Below are positions 8,677 through 19,900 of a DNA stretch of 29,170 nucleotides, in pieces. The stretch is taken from contig CAJNDS010001199.1 of NCBI GenBank assembly GCA_905221605.1, forward strand, positions 1-29,170, in the 5' to 3' direction. Source of the DNA: Symbiodinium natans (lineage: Eukaryota > Sar > Dinophyceae > Suessiales > Symbiodiniaceae). Position numbers and translations under genes: made by a program. Numbering within the stretch: position 1 is the first letter of the stretch; the number at the start of each line of letters is the position of its first letter. The notes under the pieces are model-generated. The model saw only the letters and a list, made by a program, of their open reading frames with translations, did not search any database and was not told the DNA's origin.

Positions 8677-9760
8677 CGCATGATGATCGTAAAACCTCAA
8701 AGAAAGAAGATTTCTTTTTGATTCGTCCGAAATTCTATGAATATCCATGATTGATGATATATCGAAAGTTTCTCCCTATATGATCAGTCATGGATATTCA
8801 GAAACGATCTCTTATTTTGAGATTTTGCAAATATCGAATGATGATCGTAAAGTCTCAAAGAAAGAGAATTTCTTTTTGATACGATCGAAATTCTATGAAT
8901 ATCCATGCCTGATCATATTTCGAAGATGTCTGCCTTTCCATATTATGAATCATAGATATTCAAAAGAATTTGACGAATATCGAATGATGATCGCAAAACC
9001 TCAAAGAAGGAGAATTTCTTCTTGATTCGATTGAAATTCTATGAATATTCATAATTGATCATATACCGAAGATTTCTCCCTATATGATCAACCACTTATA
9101 CTCAAAAGAGCTCCCTTCTTTTGAGATTTTACGAATATCGAATGATGATCGCAAAATCTCAAAGAAAGAGAATTTCTTCTTGATTCGCCCGCAATTCTAT
9201 GAATATGCATGCTGGATCGTAGACCGAAGATTTCTCCCTTCCCATATGATCAATCGTAGATATTCAAAAATATTCTGCGAACATCGAATGATGATCGCAA
9301 AATCTCAAAGATAAAGAATCTCTTTTTGATCCGCCCGACATTCTTCCAATATCCATGACTGATCATGTATCGTTTATTTCTTACCTCCTCTATGATCAAT
9401 CATAGATATTCAAAAATATTCATGAAGTTGGAGGGTTTGCGAATATCGAATGATGATCGCAAAGTCTCAAAGAAAGAATATTTCTCCTTGATCCTCCCGA
9501 AATTCTACGAAGATCCATGATTGATCATATATCGAACATTTCTCCCTGCTTATATGACCAATCATGGATATTCAGAAAAATCTTGTTTTGAGTTTTTGCG
9601 AATATCGAAGGATGATCGTAAAATCTCAAAGAAATAGAATTTCTTTTTGATTCATTCGAATTTTTTGCATATCCATGATTATATATCGAAGATTTCTTCC
9701 TTCCAATATAATCAATCATGGAAATTCAAAAACGATCTCATATTTCAAGGTTTTGCGAAT
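8677..9760. repeat. Satellite block B1, seven AT-rich ~154-bp units with internal dyad
   Basis: The element GAATGATGATCGCAAAATCT and its variants start at 8678, 8836, 8982, 9140, 9286, 9448 and 9607, giving steps of 158, 146, 158, 146, 162 and 159 bp, with 154 bp left to the C boundary. Each unit carries two arms of about 23 bp in inverted orientation, centred on ATATCCATGATTGATCATAT and its reverse complement, around a 15-19-nt spacer. Unit length is close to nucleosomal DNA length. Small open frames here are repeat translations. Confidence 0.9.
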
Positions 9761-11928
9761 GTCACGGTGTTGTCCGCTTGCAGGGTGGGCTGGGCGTGTC
9801 ACGGTGTTGTCCGTTTGTGCGTGGGTTGGGCGTGTCACGGTGTTGTCCATTTGTGGGTGGGTTGGACGTGTCACGGTGTTCACGGAAATATCCATTTGCA
9901 GGGGTTGGGTTGAGCGTGGCACGGAGTTGTCCACTTGCGGGTGGGTTGGGCATGTCACGGTGTTGTCCGCTTGTGGGCGGGTTGGGCATGTCACGGTGTC
10001 GTCCACTCGCAGGGGGTGGGTTGGGGCGTGTCACGGTGTTGTCCACTTGCAGGGGGTGGGTTGGGAGTGTCATGGTGTTGTCCGCTTGTGGGCGGGTTGG
10101 GCGTGTCCCAGTGTTGTCCGCTTGTGGGTGGGGTGGGCGTGTCCCAGTGTTGTCCGCTTTTGGTTGGGTTGGGCGTGTCACGGTGTTGTCCGCTTGTGGG
10201 TGGGTTGGGCGTGTGACGGTGTTGTCCGCTTGTGGGCGGGTTGGGCATGTCACGGTGTTGTCTGTTTGTGCGTGGGTTGGGCGTGTCACGTTTTTCACGG
10301 AGTTGTCTACTTGCAGGGGGTGGGTTGGGCGTGTCACGGAGTTGTCCACTTGCGGGTGGGTTGGGCATGTCACGGTATTGTCCGCTTGTGGGCGGGTTGG
10401 GCATGTCACGGTGTTGTCCACTTGCAGGGGGTACGGTGTTGTCCGCTTTTGGGTGGATTGGGAGTGTCATGGTGTTGTCCGCTTGTGTGTGGGTTGGGCG
10501 TGTCCCAGTGTTGTCCGCTTGTGGGCGGGTTGGGCGTGTCCCAGTGTTGTCCGCTTGTGGGTGGGTTGGGCGTGTCACGGTGTTGTCCGCTTGTGGGTGG
10601 TTTGGGCGTGTCCCAGTGTTGTCCGCTTTTGGGTGGGTTAGGTGTGTCACGGTGTTGTCTGCTGGTGGGTGGGTTGGGCGTGTCGCGGCGTTTTCCGCTT
10701 GTGGGCGGGTTGGGCATGTCACAGTGTTGTCCACTTGCAGGGGGAGGGTTGGGTGTGTCACGGTGTTGTCCGCTTGTGGAAGGCTGGGACGTGTCACGCT
10801 GTTGTTCGCTTGTGGGTGGGTTGGGACTGTCACGGTGTTGTCCGCTTGTGGGTGCGTTGGGCATGTCGCGGTGTCGTCCACTTGCAGGGGGTGGGTTGGG
10901 TGTGTCGCGGTGTTGTCCGCTTGTGGGTGGGTTGTCATGGTGTTGTCTGCTTGTGGGTGGGTTGGGCGTGTCACAGTGTTGTCCGCTTGTGGGTGGGTTG
11001 GGCCGCGGTGTTGTCCGCTTGTGGGCGGGTTGGGGAGGGTTGGGCGTGTCACGGTGTTGTCCGCTTGTGGGCGGGTTGGGCATGTCACGCTGTTGTCCGC
11101 TTGTGGGTGGGTTGGGAGTGTCGCGGTGTTGTCCGCTTGTGGGTGGGTTGGGCATGTCATCACGGTGTTGTCCACTTGCAGGGGGTGGGTTGGGAGTGTC
11201 ACGGTGTTGTCTGCTTCTGGATGGGTTGGGCGTGTCACGGTGTAATCCGCTTGTGGGTGGGTTGGGCATGGTTGGGCGTGTCACGGTGTTGTCCGCTTGC
11301 GGGTGGGTAGGGCGCGTCGCAGTGTTGTCCGCTTGCGGCTTGTGGGTGGGTTGGGCGTATTACAGTGTTGTCCGCTTGTGGGTGGGTTGGGCGTGTCACA
11401 GTGTTGTCCGCTTGGGGGTGGGGTGGGCGTGTCGCAGTGTTGCTCGCTTGTGGGTGGGTTTGGCGTGTCAAGGTGTTTTCTGCTTGCGGGTGGTTTGGGC
11501 GTGTCATGGTGTTGTCCGCTGGTAGGTGGGTTAGGTGTGTCACGGTGTTGTCCGCTTCTGTGGGGGATGGGCGTGTCAAGATGTTGACCGCTTGTGGGTG
11601 GGTTGGGGGCGTCACGGTGTTGTCCACTTGCAGGTGGGTGGGTTGGGCGTGTCACGGTCTTGTCCGCTTGTGGGCCGGTTGGGCATGTCACGGTGTTCTC
11701 CGCTTGCAGGGGGTGGGTTGGGTGTGTCACGGTGTTGTCCGCTTGTGGGCGGGTTGGGCATGTCACGGTGTTGTCCGCTTGTGGGTGGGTTGTCACGGTG
11801 TTGTCCGCTTGTGGGTGGGTTGGGTGTGTCATGGTGTTGTCCGCTTGTGGGTGGGCTGGGCGTGTCACGGTGTTGTCCGCTTGCGGGTGGGTAGGGCGCG
11901 TCGCAGTGTTGTCCGCTTGTGGGTGGGA
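9761..11928. repeat. G-rich minisatellite block C1, 36- and 39-bp units
   Basis: About 60 units of two kinds. The 36-bp kind has the core GGGTGGGTTGGGCGTGTCAC followed by GGTGTTGTCCGCTTGT. The 39-bp kind has CACTTGCAGGGGGTGGG in place of CGCTTGTGGGTGGG. Both lengths are multiples of three, so indel-free stretches stay open in several frames on both strands and give spurious peptides such as CCPLVGGLGVSR (+) and ADNTVTRPTHPQ (-). The + strand is strongly G-rich with three G runs per unit. Confidence 0.93.
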
Positions 11929-12748
11929 GTTTTCTGACATTTGCTTTTGGTGCCCAAAACTCATGTTTTTCTGAGAGCACAACAAATTTCCCGACATTTG
12001 TTTTTGGTGCCCAAAACTCATGTACAGGTTTTTTGAGAGCCCGGCGGGTTTCCTGACTTTTGTTTTTTTGTTCCAAAACTCATGCCTTTTCAGAGCCCAA
12101 CGAGTTTCCTGACATTTGTTGTTGGTGTCCAAAACTCATGTTTTTGGAGAGCCCAGAGGGTTTCCTGACATTTGTTTTTGGTGCCCAAAACACATGTTTT
12201 TGAGAGCCCAGTGAGTTTCCTGACATTTTTTTGGTGCCCAAAACTCATGTATTTTCTTAAAGAGCCCGGCGGGTTTCCTGTTTTTGTTTTGGTTCCAAAA
12301 CTCATGCTTTTTGAGGGTCCCACGAATTTCCTGACCTTTGTTTTTGGTGGCCAAAATACATGCTTTTTTTGAGGTCCCAGTGAGTTTCCTGACATTTGTT
12401 GTTGGTGCTGGTGAAGGTTTCTTGATATTTGTTTTGGTGCCCAAAATTCATGTTGTTTTTTTTTTTTCTCCTAAGGGCCCCGCGGGTTTCCTGACCAAAT
12501 TCATATTCATGTTGTTTGAGGACCCAGCGAGTTTCCTGACATGTGTTTTGGTGTCCAAAACTCATTTTTTTGTGAGAGCCCAGTGGATTTCCTGACATTT
12601 GCTTTTGGTACTCAAAATTCATGTTATTTTGAGAGCCCAGCGAGTTTCCTTCATATGTTTTTGAGAGCCCAGCAACTTTCCTGAGTGCCCACAATACATG
12701 TCAATATATGTTTTCTGAGAGCCCAATGGGCTTCCTGACATTTGATAT
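11929..12748. repeat. Satellite block A2, ~57-bp units (shortest A block)
   Basis: Same unit as A1, about 820 bp long. It begins at a junction (GGGTGGGAGTTTTCTGACAT) that recurs at A3. It includes a run of about thirteen T near 12452 and a copy with a deleted middle near 12640-12690. The last units before block B match those ending A1 and A3. Confidence 0.9.
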
Positions 12749-13833
12749 CGCATGATGATCGTAAAACCTCAAAGAAAGAAGATTTCTTCTTGATTCGTCC
12801 GAAATTCTATAAATATCCATGATTGATGATATATCGAAAGTTTCTCCCTATATGATCAATCATGGATATTCAGAAACGATCTCTTATTTTGAGATTTCGC
12901 AAATATCGAATGATGATCGTAAAATCTCAAAGAAAGAGAATTTCTTCTTGATATGATCGAAATTCTATGAATATCCATGCTTGATCATATATCGAAGATT
13001 TCTATCTTTCCATATGATCAATCATAGATATTCAAAAGAATTTGGCGAATATCGAATGATGATCGCAAAACCTCAAAGAAAGAGAATTTCTTCTTGATTC
13101 GATTGAAATTCTATGAATATTCATAATTGATCATATACCGAAGATTTCTCCCTATATGATCAACCACTTATACTCAAAAGAGCTCCCTTCTTTTGAGATT
13201 TTACGAATATCGAATGATGATCGCAAAATCTCAAAGAAAGAGAGGTTCTTCTTGATTCGCCCACAATTGTATGAATATCCATGCTGGATCGTAAACCGAA
13301 GATTTCTCTCTTCCCATATGATTAATCGTAGATATCCAAAAATACTCTGCGAATATCGAATGATGATCGCAAAATCTCAAAGATAAAGAATCTCTTTTTG
13401 ATCCGCCCGACATTCTTCCAATATCCATGATTGATCATGTATCGTTTATTTCTTACCTCCTCTATGATCAATCATAGATATTCAAAAATGTTCATGAAGT
13501 TGGAGGGTTTGCGAATATCGAATGATGATCGCAAAGTCTCAAAGAAAGAGTATTTCTCCTTGATCCTCCCCAAGTTCTACGAAGATCCATGATTGATCAT
13601 ATATCGAACATTTCTCCCTGCTTATATGACCAATCATGGATATTCAGAAAAATCTTATTTTGAGGTTTTGCGAATATCGAAGGATGATCGTAAAATCTCA
13701 AAGAAATTGAATGTCTTTTTGATTCATTCGAATTTTTTGCATATCCGTGATTATATATTGTAGATTTCTTCCTTCCTATATGATCAATCATGCAAATTCA
13801 AAAAACGATCTCATATTTCAAGGTTTTGCGAAT
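12749..13833. repeat. Satellite block B2, seven AT-rich ~154-bp units
   Basis: Collinear with B1 over its full length (1085 against 1084 bp), unit for unit, with scattered substitutions. The first unit shows the dyad at 12811-12833 and 12849-12871 with two mismatches. It ends in TTTTGCGAAT before the first C unit, as in B1 and B3. Confidence 0.9.
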
Positions 13834-15098
13834 GACACGGCGTTTTCCGCTTGCGGGTGGGTTGGGCGTGTCACGGTGTTGTCCGCTTGTGCGTGGGTTG
13901 GGCGTGTCACGGTGTTGTTCATTTTTGGGTGGGTTGGGCGTGTCACGGTGTTCGCGCAGTTTGTCCACTTGCAGGGGGTGGGTTGAGCGTGTCATGGTGT
14001 TGTCCACTTGCAGGGGTTGAGTTGGGAGTGTCACGGTGTTGTCCGCTTGTGGGTGGGTTGGGCGTGTCATAGTGTTGTAGTGGGTTGGGCGCGTCGCAGT
14101 GTTGTCCGCTTGTGGATTGATTGGGAGTGTCACGGTGTTGTCCGCTTGTGGGTGGGTTGGGCGTGTCAAGGTGTTTTCCGCTTGCGGGTGGTTTGGGCGT
14201 GTCCCAGTGTTGTCCGCTGGTGGGTGGGTTAGGTGTGTCACGGTGTTGTCCGCTTCTGTGGGGGATGGGCGTGTCAAGATGTTGATCGCTTGTGGGTGGG
14301 TTGGGGGCGTCACGGTGTTGTCCATTTGCAGGGGGTGGGGTGGGCGTGTCATGGTGTTGTCCGCTTGTGGAAGGGTGGGACGTGTCACGTTGTTGTCCGC
14401 TTGTGGGTGGGTTGGGAGTGTCACGGTGTTGTCCGTTTGTGGGTGGGTTGGGCATGTCACAGTGTTGTCCACTTGCAGGGGGTGGGTCGGGAGTGTCACG
14501 ATTTGTGGGTGGGTTGGGCGTGTCACGGTGTTGTCCGCTTGTGGGTGGGTTGGGCGTGTCATGGTGTTGTCCGCTTGTGGTTGGGTTGGGCGTGTCACGG
14601 TGTTGTCCACTTGCAGGGGGCGGGTTGGGATGTCACGGTGTTGTCCACTTGCAGGGGGAGGGTTGGGCGCTTCACGGTATTGTCCGCTTGTGGAAGGCTG
14701 GGACGTGTCACGGTGTTGTCTGCTTGTGGGTGGGTTGGGAGTGTCACGGTGTTGTCCGCTTGTGGGTGGGTTGGGCATGTCACGGTGTTGTCCACTTGCA
14801 GGGGGTGGCTTGGGAGTGTCACGGTGTTGTCTGCTTGTGGGTGGGTTGGGCGTGTCACGGTGTTGTCCGCTTGTGGGTGGGTTGGGCGTGTCAAGGTATT
14901 GTCCGCTTGCGGGTGGATAGGGCGCGTCGCAGTGTTGTCCGCTTGTGGATTGATTGGGAGTGTCACGGTGTTGTCCGCTTGTGGGTGGGTTGGGCGTGTC
15001 ACGGTGTTGTCCGCTTGTGGGTTGGTTGGGCATGTCACGGTGTTGTCCGCGTGCGGGTGGGTAGGGCGCGTCGCAGTGTTGTCCGCTTGTGGGTGGGA
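13834..15098. repeat. G-rich minisatellite block C2, 36- and 39-bp units (shortest C block)
   Basis: Same units as C1, about 1.27 kb. The opening series of units matches C1 and C3: the first GTCACGG unit, the GTGCGTGGG variant, the CATTT variant, then a degenerate GTTC(A/G)CG unit and a 39-bp unit. The closing unit GGGTAGGGCGCGTCGCAG matches that of C1. Frames spanning it on both strands are repeat translations. Confidence 0.93.
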
Positions 15099-16676
15099 GT
15101 TTTTTGACATTTGCTTTTGGTGCCCAAAACTCATGTTTTCTGAGAGCACAACAAATTTCGTGACATTTGTTTTTGGTACCCAAAATTCATATACAGGTTG
15201 TTTGAGAGCCCGGCGAGTTTCCTGACATTTTGTTCTTGGTGCCCAAAACACATGCTTTTTTGAGGTCCCAGCGAGTTTCTTGACATTTGTTTTTGGTGTC
15301 CAAGACTCATGATTTTGGAAAGCCCAGAAGGTTTCCTGACATTTGTTTTTGACGCCACTCATGTCTTTTTTTGAAGAGCCCGGCGGGTTTTCTGACTTTT
15401 TTGGTTCCAAAACTCATGTTTGTTTTTTCAGAGCCCAGCGAGTTTCCTGACATTTGTTTTTGGTGCCCAAAACTCATGTTTTTCTGAGAGTCCAGCGAGT
15501 TTTCCTGAATCCAAGACACATGTTTATGGAGAGCCCAGCGGGTTTCCGGACATATCTTTTTTGTGCCCAAAACTCATGTTTTTGTGAGAGCCCAGTGAGT
15601 TTTCCAACCTTTGCTTTTGGTGCCCAAAGCTCATTTTTTTGAGAGCCCAGCAAGTTTCCCGAAAGTTTTTTTTGGTGCACAAAACTCATGTACAGGTTGT
15701 TTGAGAGCCCGGCGACTTTCCTGACATTTGTTTTTGGTGCACAAAACTCCTGTTTTGTTGAGAGCCCAATGGGTTTCCTGACATTTATTTTTGGTGCCCA
15801 AACCTCATGTTTTTTTGAGCCCAGCGAGTTTCCCAAGTGCCCAAAACACATGTTTTTTGAGAGTCCAGTGAGTTTCCTGACATTTGTTTTTGGTGCCCAA
15901 AATTCATGTCTTTTTTCGAGAGACCAACAAGTTTCCCGACTTTTGTTTTTGATGCCCAAAACTCATATACAAGTTGTTTGAGAGCCTGGCGAGTTTCCTG
16001 ATTTTTGATTCTTTGTTCTAAAACTCATGCCTTTTCAGAGACCAACGAGTTTCCTGACATTTGTTGTCGGTGTCCAAAACTCCTGTTTTTGGAGAACCCA
16101 GAAGGTTTCCTGACATTTGTTTTTGGTGCCCAAAACACATGTTTTTTGAGAGCCCAGCGAGTTTCCTGACATTTTTTTGGTGCCCGAAACTCATGTATAT
16201 TCTTACAGAGCCCGGCGGGTTTCCTGACATTTGTTTTTTGGCTCTAAAACTCATGCTTTTTGAGGGCCCCGCGAGTTTCCTGACCTTTGTTTTTGGTGGC
16301 CAAAGCACATGTTTTTTTTTTGAGATCCCAATGAGTTTGCTGACATTTGTTGTTGGTGAAGGTTTCCTGATATTTGTTTTGATGTCAAAAACTCATGTTT
16401 TTTTTCTCCTAAGGGCCCCGCGGGTTTCCTGACCAAAATTCATGTTCATGTTGTTTGAGAACCCAGCGAGTTTCCTGATATGTGTTTTGGTGCCCAAAAC
16501 TCATGTTTTGTGTGAGAGTCCAATGGGTTTCCTGATATTTGCTTTTGGTACTCAACATTCATGCTATTTTGAGAGCCCAGCGAGTTTCTTCTCATTTTTT
16601 TGAGAGCCCAGCGACTTCCTGCGTGCCCACAGCACATGATTTTTGAGAGCCCAATGGGTTTCCTGACATTTGTTGT
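15099..16676. repeat. Satellite block A3, ~57-bp units (longest A block)
   Basis: Same unit as A1 and A2, about 1.58 kb. The entry junction matches A2 and the exit junction into B matches A1 and A2, so the length differences lie in the middle, as expected from unequal exchange inside the array. No non-repeat sequence is visible in it. Confidence 0.9.
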
Positions 16677-17759
16677 CGCATGATGATCGTAAAACCTCAA
16701 AGAAAGAAGATTTCTTTTTGATTCGTCCGAAATTCTATGAATATCCATGATTGATCATATATCGAGGATTTCTCCCTGCTTATATGACCAATCATGGATA
16801 TTCAGAAAAATCTTATTTTGAGATTTTGTAAATATCGAATGGTGATCGTAAAATCTCAAAGAAAGAGAATTTCTTCTTGATATGATCGAAATTCTATGAA
16901 TATCCATGCTTGATCATATATCGAAGATTTCTACCTTTCCATGATCAATCATAGATATTCAAAAGAATTCGGCGAATATCGAATGATGATCGCAAAAACT
17001 CAAAGAAAGAGAATTTCTTCTTGATTCGATTGAAATTCTATGAATATTCATAATTGATCATATATCGAAGATTTCTCCCTATATGATCAATCATTTATAT
17101 TCAAAAGAGCTCCCTTCTTTTGAGATTTTACGAATATCGAATGATGATCGCAAAATCTCAAAGAAAGAGAATTTCTTCTTGATTCGCCCGCAATTCTATG
17201 AATATCCATGCTGGATCGTATACCGAAGATGTCTTCCTTCCCATATGATTAATCGTAGATATCCAAAAATACTCTGCGAACATCGAATGATGATCGCAAA
17301 ATCTCAAAGATAAAGAAATTCTGTTTGGTCCTCCGGACATTCTTCCAATATCCATGATTGGTCATATATCGTTTATTTCTTGCTTCCTATATGATCAATC
17401 ATAGATATTCAAAAATGTTCATGAATTTTGAGGGTTTGCGAGTATCGAATGATGATCGCAAAGTCTCAAAGAAAGAATATTTCTCCTTGATCCTCCCGAA
17501 ATTCTACGAAGATCCATGATTGATCATATATCGAAGATTTCTCCCTGCTTATATGACCAATCATGGATATTCAGAAAAATCTTATTTTGAGGTTTTGCGA
17601 ATATCGAAGGATGATCGTAAAATCTCAAAGAAATTGAATATCTTTTTGATTCATTCGAATTTTTGCATATCCGTGATTATATATTGTAGATTTCTTCCTT
17701 CCTATATGATCAATCATGGAAATTCAAAAACGATCTCATATTTCAAGGTTTTGCGAATG
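16677..17759. repeat. Satellite block B3, seven AT-rich ~154-bp units
   Basis: Collinear with B1 and B2 (1083 bp). The first unit differs: after the dyad its spacer reads CTGCTTATATGACC, like the sixth unit, suggesting local conversion between units. The dyad is clearest here, with arms at 16739-16761 and 16781-16803 matching at 22 of 23 positions. Confidence 0.9.
16739..16803. repeat. Long inverted repeat within a B unit (representative)
   Basis: The left arm 16739-16761 contains ATATCCATGATTGATCATAT. The right arm 16781-16803 is its reverse complement with one mismatch, and 19 nt separate them. The same arrangement occurs in most B units of all three blocks with 0-4 mismatches, for example 12811-12871. 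It could form a cruciform or an RNA hairpin, or be a binding site for a dimeric protein. Confidence 0.85.
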
Positions 17760-19615
17760 TCACGGTGTTTTCCGTTTGCGGGTGGGTTGGGCGTGTCACG
17801 GTGTTGTCCGTTTGTGCGTGGGTTGGGCGTGTCACGGTGTTGTCCATTTGTGGCTGGGTTGGGCGTGTGCGGTGTTCACGGAGTTGTCCACTTGCAGGGG
17901 GTGGGTTGAGCGTGTCACGCTGTTGTCCGCTTGTTGATGGATGGGCATGTCTCATGGATGTCCGCTTGTGGATGGGTTGAGCATGTCACGGTAATGTCCA
18001 CCGGGGGTGGGTTGGGAGTGTCACGGTGCTGTCCGCTTGCCGGGGGTGGGTTGGGAGTGTCACGGTGCTGTCCGCTTTTGGGTGGGTTGGGCGTCTGACA
18101 GTGTTGTTTGCTTGTGGGTGGGTTGGCCGCGTCGCAGTGTTGTTCGCTTTTTGGTGGGTTGGGCGTGTCACGGTACTGTCCGCTTGTGGGTGGGTTGGGC
18201 GTGTCACGGTGTTGTCCGCTTGTGGGTGGGTTGGGCGTGTCACGGTGTTGACAGCTTGTGGGTGGCTTGGGGGTGTCACGGTGTTGTCCGCTTGTGGGTG
18301 GGTTGGCCGTGTCACGTTGTTGTCCGCCTGTGGGTGGGTTGGGCGTGTCACGGTGTTGTCCGCTTGTGGAAGGGTTGGGCGTGTCACAGTGCTGATTGGT
18401 TGTGGGTGGGTTGGGAGTGCCACGGTGTTGTCCGCTTGTGGAACGGTGGGGCGTGTCACGGTGTTGTCCGCTTGTGGGTGGGTTGGGAGTGTCACGGTGT
18501 TGTCCGCTTGTGGGTGGGTTGGGCATGTCACGGTGTTGTCCACTTGCAGGGGGTGGGTTGGGAGTGTCACGGTGTTGTCCGCTTGTGGGTGGGTTGGGCG
18601 TGTCACGGTGTTGTCCGCTTGTAGGTGGGTTTGGCGTGTCACGGTGTTGTCCGCTTCTGGGTGGGTTGGGCGCGTCGCAGTGTTGTCCGCTTGTGGGCGG
18701 GTTGGGCGTGTCACGGTGTTGTTCGCTTGCGGGTGGGTTGGGCGTGTCACGGTTTTGTCCGTGGTGGGTGAGTTTCACTTTTGGAGAACTCCTTCGTCTT
18801 TGTTTCGTTTTCTCTTGTTTTCTGGCGTCTTCCCTCAATTGGGGGTGGTGGTGGGTGCATTTGCCCAATCGTGGCCCGTCTCACTTGGGATTTCGCCTGC
18901 TTTTTCGTTTGTTGTGTTTCTGGGAGTTCTCTTTATTTCATTTGAGATGATTTTTCTACCATATCTTTCTTGCGATAATTGGTGCTTTTGGGTGCAGATG
19001 CCACTCGCACCGGAAGCTTGCACTCCGATGATCAATCATTACAGCCCTGATAGCCCCCGCCAGCAGCGTGGGCCGCAATGGACGCCATATGGGCGCGTTG
19101 TTACACTCACACCTGATGAAAGTGAGTTGGGCGTGTCACGGTGTTGTCCGCTTGTGGGTGGGTTGGGCTTGTCACGGTGTTTTCCACTTGCGGGGGGTGG
19201 GTTTGGGAGTGTCACGGTGTTGTCCGCTTGCGGGTGGGTTGAGCGTGTCACGGTGTTGTCCGCTTGTGGGTGGGTTGGGCGTGTCATAGTGTTGTCTGCT
19301 TGTGGGTGGGTTGGGCATGTCACGGTGTTGTCCGCTTGTGGGTGGGTTGGGCGTGTCACACGGTTTTCCGCTTGTGGGTGGGTGTGGCGGCGTATCACGG
19401 TGTTGTCCGCTTGTGGGTGGGTTGGGTGTGTGACGGTGTTGACCGCTTGTGGGTGGGTTGGGCGTGTCACGGTGTTGTCCGCTTGTGGGTGGAATGGGCG
19501 TGTCACGGTGTTGTCCGCTTGTGGGTGGGTTGGGCGTGTCACGGTGTTGTCCGCTTGTGGGTGGGTGGGCGTGTCACGGTGTTGTCCTCTTGTGGGTGGG
19601 GGTTGGGCGTGGGCA
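17760..19615. repeat. G-rich minisatellite block C3, 36- and 39-bp units, interrupted at 18768-19121
   Basis: Same units as C1 and C2. A degenerate stretch near 17925-18060 (CTTGTTGATGGATGGGCATG, then two tandem CCGGGGGTGGG units) is specific to this copy. From about 18060 the units are mostly the regular 36-bp form. After the non-repeat insert the array resumes at 19122 and ends near 19615 in GGGGGTTGGGCGTGGGCAC. Confidence 0.9.
18768..19121 (+). other. 354-bp non-repetitive, exon-like insert in block C3
   Basis: The minisatellite stops at GTGAGTT (18768-18774) and resumes at a second GTGAGTT (19122-19128). Removing 18768-19121 restores a nearly regular 36-bp unit, so the 7-bp direct repeat looks like a target-site duplication or splice-site-like ends. 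The first ~230 bp begin with GTGAGT, are T-rich and end in TTTTGGGTGCAG (18997), like a spliceosomal intron. The following 124 bp have balanced composition, are open (MPLAPEACTPMINHYSPDSP at the start) and end AAA before GTGAGT, like an internal exon. I do not recognise the peptide. It may be a gene fragment carried by a mobile element or a real exon inside satellite-filled introns. Confidence 0.5.
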
Positions 19616-19900
19616 CAAAGCTTCGAAACTAGCTCCATGGTCTGGCAAGAGTTTCGGTCACAAAGCTCTGAACTTAAGTAGATTGTATTCTTTTGTTGAC
19701 CGAAAAGACCGTATCAAAAAAATGATTAGTCCCACGAAGGAATAAATATTTCAATTACTTAAACCACCCTCTTTTGTGCGAGAAGACCGCGTCGTAGATA
19801 CATTTCAGGCAAAGCCCTGCTCCCGGAAAATGACACAGGCCCCCCAAGGCCCCCAAGAGGTCCCAAATCAGGCGCCGGGAAATTCCCTCAAATATGGTTG
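19616..19900. other. Unique spacer between satellite families
   Basis: About 285 bp with no tandem structure. The left part is AT-leaning (CAAAGCTTCGAAACTAGCTC onwards). Bases ~19800-19880 are GC-rich with C runs (CAGGCCCCCCAAGGCCCCCA). AAGACCG occurs twice (near 19705 and 19783). No credible gene is present. Confidence 0.6.

Larger units (their letters stand above)
7328..19615. repeat. Three-fold higher-order satellite repeat (blocks A-B-C)
   Basis: The order A (~57-bp units), B (~154-bp units), C (36/39-bp units) is repeated three times in the same orientation. A-to-B junctions lie at 8677, 12749 and 16677, and B-to-C junctions at 9761, 13834 and 17760, so copy-to-copy spacing is 4072/4073 and 3928/3926 bp. 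C-to-A junctions at about 11929 and 15099 share the same flanking units on both sides. The block therefore spread by duplication of a whole ~4-kb composite and not by independent growth of three satellites. A and C have since changed in length. Confidence 0.92.

Noticed and set aside
7317-8748. Frames on the minus strand rich in SFGHQKQMSGN-like peptides, and their plus-strand partners, here and in A2 and A3
   Set aside because: They follow the 57-bp unit, recur with every block and change frame at each indel; there is no protein-like composition.
9084-9314. 76-codon frame MINHLYSKELPSFEILRISN, also at 13156 and 17083
   Set aside because: It seems conserved in three places only because block B is duplicated; it is a translation across the dyad repeat.
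9675-19681. Very long open frames over the minisatellite on both strands (up to ~616 codons)
   Set aside because: They are translations of a stop-free 36/39-bp repeat, overlap in several frames and both strands, and begin or end in neighbouring satellites.
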